11,011 nt of DNA. It comes from Campylobacteraceae bacterium (GTDB lineage: Bacteria > Campylobacterota > Campylobacteria > Campylobacterales > Sulfurovaceae). The stretch lies in the NCBI GenBank assembly GCA_027083075.1, contig JALWQQ010000263.1, forward strand, positions 1 through 11,011, given 5' to 3'. Below are positions 6,456 to 11,011 of this stretch, piece after piece. The stretch's first letter is position 1. Every line of letters starts with the position of its first letter. The notes beneath the pieces are model-generated. The model worked only from the letters and a program-made list of their open reading frames with translations. It did not search any database and was not told the DNA's origin. Position numbers and translations under genes: made by a program.

Positions 6456-6535
6456 GCAAACCGAAACTATTCGTTGTTCTCTCTTCACCCTTCAGTAAAG
6501 AAACGGGACTAAAGTCCCGCAAACCTAAACTATTC
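6456..6535 (+). repeat. Pair of 17-bp direct repeats
   Basis: The copies are 6456-6472 (GCAAACCGAAACTATTC) and 6519-6535 (GCAAACCTAAACTATTC), 63 bp apart, with one mismatch. The second copy begins at the last base of the terminator hairpin. Shorter relatives occur at 6360 and 6415. No array-like regularity (spacings 55, 41 and 63) supports CRISPR. Confidence 0.6.
6504..6519 (-). terminator. Rho-independent terminator for the hemH-yigZ operon
   Basis: Read on the minus strand: CGGGACT, two T, AGTCCCG, then TTTCTTT. The 7-bp GC-rich stem with a T-rich tail makes a good intrinsic terminator about 120 bp after the yigZ stop. GCGGGACTTTAGTCCCG may also be a dispersed genomic repeat, which needs a genome count. 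Confidence 0.55.
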
Positions 6536-6639
6536 ACTCATCACCTTTCTCTCGTCACTCTTCTCTCTTCACTAAACACGCTTCCTAATTCCTATTTCTC
6601 ATTGTTTCGCAAAGCCCCTACTCCTATGTTATCCGTCAA

Positions 6640-7236
6640 CTACGATCCGTTATTGCTCAAATGAGCAAAACTCATGCTCCTAAATCCTAATCCCTGCATC
6701 TTTTCTATCTGCTGCTGTGTCGCTACGATAGACCATCGCACCCCATCGGCTTTAAATTCACGTTCAAATCGGATAATACCGACTTGCTTTAGCTGATAAA
6801 GCATCTTATCTATATCTACATAACTTGTCTCAAATGTATATCTCACCTGCTTTTCATAAGGCACAATCGCAGCAATCGAAAGCACCTCTTTGACTGCCAG
6901 TGCATAAGCACGCGCCATACCGCCGGTGCCAAGCTTGATGCCGCCGAAATAGCGCACAACCAACACCGCTATATTTACAAGCTCCTCTCCACGCAAAACA
7001 TTGAGTGCCGGCACGCCGGCGCACCCTTTAGGCTCACCGTCATCGGAGCTTTGCTCTACCGTCTGGTCAAAAGTGTTTAGATACCGATAGGCATAGACAA
7101 TATGATTGGCTTTGGGGTGCTCTCTTTTAAGCTGCTCTTGTGTGTACTTAAAAGCATCATACCTCACCAGATGCGCGATAAACTTAGACCGTTTCACCTC
7201 GACAGTAGCAACATAATCCTCACCGATCGTTCTCAT
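6640..7236 (-). CDS. yigZ: YigZ/IMPACT family protein (UPF0029, DUF1949 C-terminus)
   Basis: The product has 198 residues, close to the usual ~200. The N-terminal UPF0029 domain carries the family signature: KSKF-like RSKFIA (16-21), NHIVYAY (44-50), SSDDGEPKGCAGVPALNVL (63-81) and VVRYFGGIKLGTGGMARAY (93-111). The C-terminal part (about 130-190) fits the DUF1949 domain, a ferredoxin-like fold resembling a domain of elongation factor G. The bacterial role is not firmly known; the eukaryotic relative IMPACT acts in translational control through GCN1, and a ribosome- or nucleic-acid-linked role is assumed for YigZ. The ATG lies 7 bp after the hemH stop, so it is in the same operon. The 3' end contains a perfect TTGCTCA/TGAGCAA inverted repeat (6653-6668) inside the coding sequence. 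Confidence 0.92.
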   Translation of the reverse strand: MRTIGEDYVATVEVKRSKFIAHLVRYDAFKYTQEQLKREHPKANHIVYAYRYLNTFDQTVEQSSDDGEPKGCAGVPALNVLRGEELVNIAVLVVRYFGGIKLGTGGMARAYALAVKEVLSIAAIVPYEKQVRYTFETSYVDIDKMLYQLKQVGIIRFEREFKADGVRWSIVATQQQIEKMQGLGFRSMSFAHLSNNGS

Positions 7237-7243
7237 GATTGGC

Positions 7244-8200
7244 TTAGTGCGTACTTTGTAGTGCTTCTATCTTTTGCGCGATAAATGACGCAAAGGGTTC
7301 GTCGTCATTGGGGCATTTGGCAACAAGGTACTCTTCAAAGCGAAGCTTTTCGGCGATCTCGCGATGCTCTACATCAAGCTCAAAAACGGTTTCTGAGTTA
7401 TCGACCGTAAAAGCAAGCGGATAGATCAGCACCTTGCGATGTTTAGGATTGCGCAAGATATCGGCAAGATTGGGCTCTAACCATGCGGCGTTGCCTACCT
7501 TGGACTGATACGCCAAAAGTACACGACGAAAAGCGATACCCCTATGGTGCAACTCCATCTTGATTGCACTCACGTTGGCTTCCACATGCTTCTCATACGG
7601 ATCGCCCGCCTTAATAATGCTCATCGGCAGACCGTGCGCAGAGAGAATAAGATCGTACTCCTCCGGCACCTTGTTCCCCAAGGCTTCGCGTATCTTATCT
7701 ACCGTTAATGCCACATAGCTCGCATCATCATAGTAGGGATCAACAACCGAAATCTTCGGTCGATACCCCAAGCGCTCGCACTGTACATAAAGCTCATCCA
7801 CAGAAGACTCTGTCGTGGTAGTCGAATAGTGCGGATACATCGGAAAGCAGAGGATCTCTTCGATACCTTGCTCTTGGCAACGGCGCAATACCGTATCGGT
7901 AAAAGGGGGCACATAGCGCATCGTCGGATAGACCGGCATGCCTCCGAGGTGTTGCGATACTTTTTCGGCAAGCGATGTGCTAATGGCGGGCAATGGCGAC
8001 TTACCGCCCATCAGGCGATAATTTTCCCGTGCCTCCTCAAGACGCTTGGCAATGATAATGTTGCTCACAAAGTCTCGCAAAGGCTTTTGCATCGGTAAGA
8101 TCTTCGGATCGGCAAACATATTGCGCAAAAAGAGCTCAACCTCATCAACGCTGTTTGCACCCCCCATATTGAGTAGCAATACCGCCCGTTTGCGATCCAT
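7244..8200 (-). CDS. hemH: Ferrochelatase
   Basis: The product has 318 residues, the normal bacterial length. It inserts ferrous iron into protoporphyrin IX as the last step of the protoporphyrin-dependent haem pathway, as a cytoplasmic or membrane-attached enzyme. Signatures in order: LLLNMGGANSVDEVELFLRN (8-27), the conserved YRLMGGKSPL (61-70), PMYPHYSTTTTES (120-132), SAHGLP with the catalytic histidine H189, YQSKVGNAAWLEP (231-243), and DNSETVFELD with the active-site glutamate E270. No extra domain is present and there is no [2Fe-2S] cysteine cluster. The start ATG is preceded by AAAGGCGAGGG. It is divergent from kdsB and leads the hemH-yigZ operon. I see no operator in the short intergenic region, only an extended -10. 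Confidence 0.97.
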   Translation of the reverse strand: MDRKRAVLLLNMGGANSVDEVELFLRNMFADPKILPMQKPLRDFVSNIIIAKRLEEARENYRLMGGKSPLPAISTSLAEKVSQHLGGMPVYPTMRYVPPFTDTVLRRCQEQGIEEILCFPMYPHYSTTTTESSVDELYVQCERLGYRPKISVVDPYYDDASYVALTVDKIREALGNKVPEEYDLILSAHGLPMSIIKAGDPYEKHVEANVSAIKMELHHRGIAFRRVLLAYQSKVGNAAWLEPNLADILRNPKHRKVLIYPLAFTVDNSETVFELDVEHREIAEKLRFEEYLVAKCPNDDEPFASFIAQKIEALQSTH

Positions 8201-8226
8201 CCCTCGCCTTTGTGTGTAAATGCGCT

Positions 8227-8235
8227 ATTTTAGCA
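8227..8235 (-). promoter_or_regulatory. Extended -10 promoter for hemH-yigZ
   Basis: The minus strand reads TGCTAAAAT, an extended -10 (TGnTAnnnT), predicting a start near 8220 and a leader of about 20 nt before the hemH ATG. A plus-strand TAAAAT at 8245-8250 could serve kdsB, but it has no supporting -35. Confidence 0.5.
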
Positions 8236-8276
8236 TAGAGAGTGTAAAATCAACTCAATGCAACAAAGGATAGTCC

Positions 8277-8996
8277 ATGATCATCATTCCCGCTCGTATC
8301 GGTTCGTCACGCTTTAGGGGCAAGGTTTTAGTCGATGTCGCGGGTGTGCCGATGGTGATACGCACCGCACAAGCGGTTGCCGATGTCGACGAGGTGCTTA
8401 TAGCCACCGACGCGCAAGAGGTGATGGAGGTAGCTGCCAAATGGGGTATCAAAGCCGTCATGACCGACGAGAGACACCAAAGCGGTACCGACAGGGTCTT
8501 TGAAGCGGCGCACAAAGCGGGTCTTGACGAGACGGATGTAGTGATCAATGTGCAAGCGGACGAACCCTTTATCGAAGCCGATGTAGTCGATGCAGTGCGC
8601 AAACTCACCCTTAAGCACGCCGAGGATCCTTCGGTAATGATGTGTAGCTGCTACAAGATCATCGACAGCCCCTTTGCCGACGATCCCAATATCGTCAAAA
8701 CCGTCACCGACGAAAACGGTATGGCGCTCTACTTTTCTCGCGCCAAGATACCCTTCCCGCGCGATAGACACTCCAATCGCTACAAGGGGCATATCGGTAT
8801 CTACGGTTATACGGTCGGTGATCTTAAACGTTTTTGCGCTTTAGAGAGTACGACCTTGGAGAAGATCGAAAAATTGGAACAGCTGCGCGCGCTCTCATAC
8901 GGCTATAAGATCGCGCTACAGGAAGTAGAAACGGAGAGCTTCGGTATCGACACGCCCGAAGATCTTGAGCGCGCCCTACGAATACACACACTTTAG
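8277..8996 (+). CDS. kdsB: 3-deoxy-manno-octulosonate cytidylyltransferase (CMP-KDO synthetase)
   Basis: The product has 239 residues (E. coli KdsB 248). It activates KDO with CTP to CMP-KDO for the inner core of lipopolysaccharide or lipooligosaccharide, in the cytoplasm. Signatures in order: the nucleotide-binding IIIPARIGSSRFRGK (2-16), HQSGTDRVFEAA (67-78), VINVQADEPFI (89-99) with the Mg-binding aspartate D95, LYFSRAKIPFPRDR (151-164), HIGIYGY (172-178), and the C-terminal SFGIDTPEDL (221-230) with the second metal aspartate D225. AAAGGA precedes the ATG. It is a single gene divergent from hemH and convergent with the secretion genes. The 54-bp gap to gspF contains an 8-bp palindrome (GCTTAAGC, 9040-9047) but no clear terminator. 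Confidence 0.96.
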   Translation: MIIIPARIGSSRFRGKVLVDVAGVPMVIRTAQAVADVDEVLIATDAQEVMEVAAKWGIKAVMTDERHQSGTDRVFEAAHKAGLDETDVVINVQADEPFIEADVVDAVRKLTLKHAEDPSVMMCSCYKIIDSPFADDPNIVKTVTDENGMALYFSRAKIPFPRDRHSNRYKGHIGIYGYTVGDLKRFCALESTTLEKIEKLEQLRALSYGYKIALQEVETESFGIDTPEDLERALRIHTL

Positions 8997-9050
8997 AGCA
9001 AACTTATGCATTAGCCGGTACGCCATCTGCACAATCTAGGCTTAAGCTCT

Positions 9051-10298
9051 CTATCCTTTGACCGCCTTGCCGAGATCCCACATCGGCATAAAGATACCCA
9101 ATGCCATCAACAGGACAAGACCCGCGATAAAGAAGAGCATAATCGGCTCGATATAGGCAGCAAGGTTATCGATAAGATCTTGAAACTTCATATCGTAATA
9201 GTCGGTGACTTTTTCAAGCATCGCATCAAGCTGACCGCTCGATTCGCCTGCACGAATCATCTGCAATAACATATTTTCGTACAATCCCATAATCTCAAAG
9301 GCATCGGCAAGCGCCATTCCTCTACCGATATTTGCGTTGACACCGACAAGCTGCTCCTTGATCGCTTCATTATCAACCATACCGACTGCCGTCTCCAACG
9401 CTTCGGATACCGGGATGCCGGAGCGCACCAACTCGGAAAAGACAAGATTGTATTTATGCATCGTCGAAAGAAAGATCGCTTTATTGATCAGATAAAATTT
9501 CGGATGAATAAGCAGCTTGTCCATCTGATATTTAAATGCAGCATTATAACGGTAGAGATAGCGCACAAAGACGACAAGGATCACCAGTATTGCCAAAATA
9601 AGTAATCCATAGTGGCTAAAAGCCCATTCCAGCTTCAATAGTATGATCGTGGGAAGCGGCAACTCCGTATGAAACTGCTCGAAGATATCTCTAAACTTCG
9701 GCACAACGACGGTAATTAATATCACAAAGGCGATCGCCATGGCAGGTAGTGTAATGAGCGGGGTTCGGATCGCTTTTTTAAACTTTGCCGTGTTGTCTCG
9801 GATACTCTCAAGGATATCCGCCAATTTATGGTAGGCTTCCGGTATGTTACCGGTGCGTTCGCCCAAAGTCGTCATCGCATACGCCACATGCCCGAACTGA
9901 TCGAGATACGGCTTCATGGCATCGGAAAGCGAATGACCGGCATTGATATCGTTATACATATTACGATAGATCTCTTTGAGTTTTTTGTTTTCTGTCGTAT
10001 TGGCGACCTCTTCGAGTGTGTCGTTGATCCCGATACCGGCACCGGTCATTACTGCAATTTGTCTTACGGTAGAAATCTTATCGTTGATCGCTATCTTGGT
10101 TTTGGCACTCTTTTTAAACTCTTCCAAAAAGTCCTTAATCATCGTATCGGCGGAGGGCGATGTCTCTACCGCCTTTACAATGATAGCGCCCGGATGTTTG
10201 TTCTTCATGATCTGGATCGCCACACTACGATCATTCGCTTTGACGACCTCTTGTACTCTTTGCCCCTTCTCTAAAAGCGTGATACCGTAATACTTCAT
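9051..10298 (-). CDS. gspF: Type II secretion / type IV pilus inner-membrane platform protein (GspF/PilC family)
   Basis: The product has 415 residues, full-length for the family. Two repeated T2SSF domains are visible. The first (about 76-200) has RQIAVMTGAGIGINDTLEEV and GERTGNIPEAYHKLADIL, followed by a membrane segment (about 181-200). The second (about 278-400) has VFSELVRSGIPVSEALE and RAGESSGQLDAMLEKVTDYYD and ends in the last membrane segment and the typical MPMWDLGKAV. A further hydrophobic segment lies at about 231-248. The protein forms the inner-membrane platform on which the GspE/PilB ATPase drives pseudopilin or pilin assembly. Its ATG follows the stop of the ATPase gene by one base (TAACATG), showing tight coupling. 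Whether the system is type II secretion, a type IV pilus or a competence pseudopilus cannot be decided here, so the symbol is provisional. Confidence 0.92.
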   Translation of the reverse strand: MKYYGITLLEKGQRVQEVVKANDRSVAIQIMKNKHPGAIIVKAVETSPSADTMIKDFLEEFKKSAKTKIAINDKISTVRQIAVMTGAGIGINDTLEEVANTTENKKLKEIYRNMYNDINAGHSLSDAMKPYLDQFGHVAYAMTTLGERTGNIPEAYHKLADILESIRDNTAKFKKAIRTPLITLPAMAIAFVILITVVVPKFRDIFEQFHTELPLPTIILLKLEWAFSHYGLLILAILVILVVFVRYLYRYNAAFKYQMDKLLIHPKFYLINKAIFLSTMHKYNLVFSELVRSGIPVSEALETAVGMVDNEAIKEQLVGVNANIGRGMALADAFEIMGLYENMLLQMIRAGESSGQLDAMLEKVTDYYDMKFQDLIDNLAAYIEPIMLFFIAGLVLLMALGIFMPMWDLGKAVKG

Positions 10299-10299
10299 G

Positions 10300-11010
10300 T
10301 TACAACCTTGCTACCCGATAGACTTCATCTACAGTGGTGCGCCCCTCCATCGCCTTTTTGATACCGTCCTCAAACATGCTGATAAAGCCCTCTTTATAAG
10401 CTTGCTCTGTAAGCTCTTCTTTGGAGGCGTTTCGAGCGATCATGCGAGAGATCGTCTCGCCAATTGTCAACACTTCAGCGATCATCTCCCTTCCTCGATA
10501 ACCGCTATTGCCACACTCGTCACACCCTTCACCCTTGTAAAATACAGGCTCTCCACCGCCGGTAAACCCTTCAATATCTTTATAGATATGATCGGGGAGT
10601 CGTACCTCTTTTTTGCATTTAGGGCAAATCTTCCTTACCAAGCGTTGCGCCTGAATTGCTACAAGAGCGCCACTCACCAAATACTCTTCGATGCCCATAT
10701 CCAAGATACGCGTAACTGCCGAAATGGCATCGTTGGTGTGCAGTGTCGAAAGTACCAAGTGACCCGTCAATGCCGCCTGAATCGCAATGCGCAACGTCTC
10801 TTGATCCCTAATCTCACCGATCATAATCTTGTCGGGGTCTTGACGCAAGATAGAGCGTAGTGCGGCAGCAAAAGTGAGTCCAACCTGCGGTCTGACTTGC
10901 ACCTGTTGCAAGCCCGGCATCTGATACTCCACCGGATCCTCGACGGTAATGATCTTGTCTTTTACATCGCGGATCGCATTGAGTGCGCCGTAGAGCGTCG
11001 TCGTCTTACC
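10300..11010 (-). CDS. gspE: Type II secretion / type IV pilus assembly ATPase (GspE/PilB family), C-terminal part
   Basis: The last 236 codons of a gene that starts beyond the right edge. The visible frame opens inside the Walker A motif ([11 protein letters not shown]), then shows [18 protein letters not shown], the Asp-box/Walker B region [20 protein letters not shown], and [15 protein letters not shown] with the His-box. Next comes a tetracysteine zinc site, CPKC (in [11 protein letters not shown]) and CDEC (in [15 protein letters not shown]), typical of GspE and PilB ATPases and absent from PilT retraction ATPases, which argues for an assembly motor. It acts as a hexamer on the cytoplasmic side of the platform protein encoded immediately downstream. 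The N-terminal domain that would help separate GspE from PilB lies outside the window. Confidence 0.94.
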   Translation of the reverse strand, partial: GKTTTLYGALNAIRDVKDKIITVEDPVEYQMPGLQQVQVRPQVGLTFAAALRSILRQDPDKIMIGEIRDQETLRIAIQAALTGHLVLSTLHTNDAISAVTRILDMGIEEYLVSGALVAIQAQRLVRKICPKCKKEVRLPDHIYKDIEGFTGGGEPVFYKGEGCDECGNSGYRGREMIAEVLTIGETISRMIARNASKEELTEQAYKEGFISMFEDGIKKAMEGRTTVDEVYRVARL

Positions 11011-11011
11011 C

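Larger units (their letters stand above)
6333..6639. other. Intergenic spacer with short repeats between convergent operons
   Basis: No gene is supported here. The stretch contains four GCAAACC words (6360, 6415, 6456, 6519). Two of them extend to a 17-base direct repeat, GCAAACC[G/T]AAACTATTC, at 6456-6472 and 6519-6535 (16/17 identical). A low-complexity TCACTC-type region runs from about 6533 to 6580 on the plus strand (TCACTCATCAC, TCACTCTTC, TTCACTAAAC). The word TCACTCATCAC also occurs in the amtB2 upstream region at 4637-4647. A 72-codon open frame (6446-6664) runs through these repeats, has no recognisable protein character and is not called. The minus-strand terminator is listed separately. 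Confidence 0.6.

Noticed and set aside
6360..6535. CRISPR-like array from GCAAACC repeats
   Set aside because: Repeats are too short and unequal, spacings are irregular (55, 41 and 63 bp), and no cas genes are present.
6446..6664. Small gene of 72 codons in the glnK2-yigZ spacer
   Set aside because: It is made of the local direct repeats, the terminator hairpin and serine/leucine-rich low-complexity DNA, has no good ribosome-binding site, and runs into yigZ on the other strand.
6653..6668. TTGCTCA/TGAGCAA inverted repeat at the yigZ 3' end as a terminator
   Set aside because: It lies inside the coding sequence and has no T-run on the minus strand; the GC-rich hairpin at 6504-6519 is the better terminator.
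10297..10860. Plus-strand open frame of 187 codons opposite the GspE/PilB gene
   Set aside because: The minus strand shows clear ATPase motifs throughout. The plus-strand product is cysteine-rich and without family character.

Overview
The window looks like chromosomal DNA of a Campylobacterota bacterium (the Sulfurimonas/Sulfurovum type is my best guess). Protein style, a Gram-negative KDO/lipooligosaccharide gene (kdsB), and AT-rich spacers with sigma70-type extended -10 elements (TGnTACAAT) all fit. The assignment is by eye, without a search.

Layout. (1) 3-269: the 3' end of mltG. (2) 307-1203, minus strand: a DUF234-type protein with a PD-(D/E)xK-like nuclease core and no ATPase domain. 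(3) 1301-2717: two overlapping genes, an NtrC-like protein reduced to a shrunken AAA+ remnant plus a Fis-type DNA-binding domain, then a PAS protein with a degenerate kinase-ATPase-like tail. (4) 2835-4517: amtB-glnK pair 1. (5) 4518-4816: a regulatory spacer with a terminator, an operator, promoters and a structured leader. (6) 4817-6332: amt-glnK pair 2. (7) 6333-6639: a repeat-rich spacer. (8) 6640-8200, minus strand: the hemH-yigZ operon. (9) 8277-8996: kdsB, divergent from hemH. (10) 9051-11010, minus strand: gspE/pilB-type (partial) and gspF/pilC-type genes.

The most interesting part is 1200-6332. The gene pair at 1301-2717 looks like an eroded NtrB/NtrC system. The kinase-like partner has no phosphoacceptor domain and no ATP-binding glycine motifs. 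The regulator has no receiver domain and no GAFTGA loop for sigma54, but keeps a good Fis-type helix-turn-helix. A 19-bp AT-rich palindrome occurs once in front of the regulator, once in front of amtB1 (TTGATTAAAATTTAATCAA) and once in front of amtB2. The first and third copies are exact reverse complements of each other. The core of the amtB1 copy fits the published E. coli Fis consensus. I infer that the reduced regulator binds these three sites and controls both ammonium-transport operons, and perhaps itself and the DUF234 gene, from ordinary sigma70 promoters. No experiment supports this here.

The two transport modules hold clearly different Amt channels but nearly identical PII proteins (12 differences in 113 residues by hand count). 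The second module is preceded by a leader of more than 100 nt with a terminator-shaped hairpin inside a 9-bp closing inverted repeat, which suggests a further layer of RNA-level control. The flanking genes are ordinary cell-envelope, haem and secretion functions.
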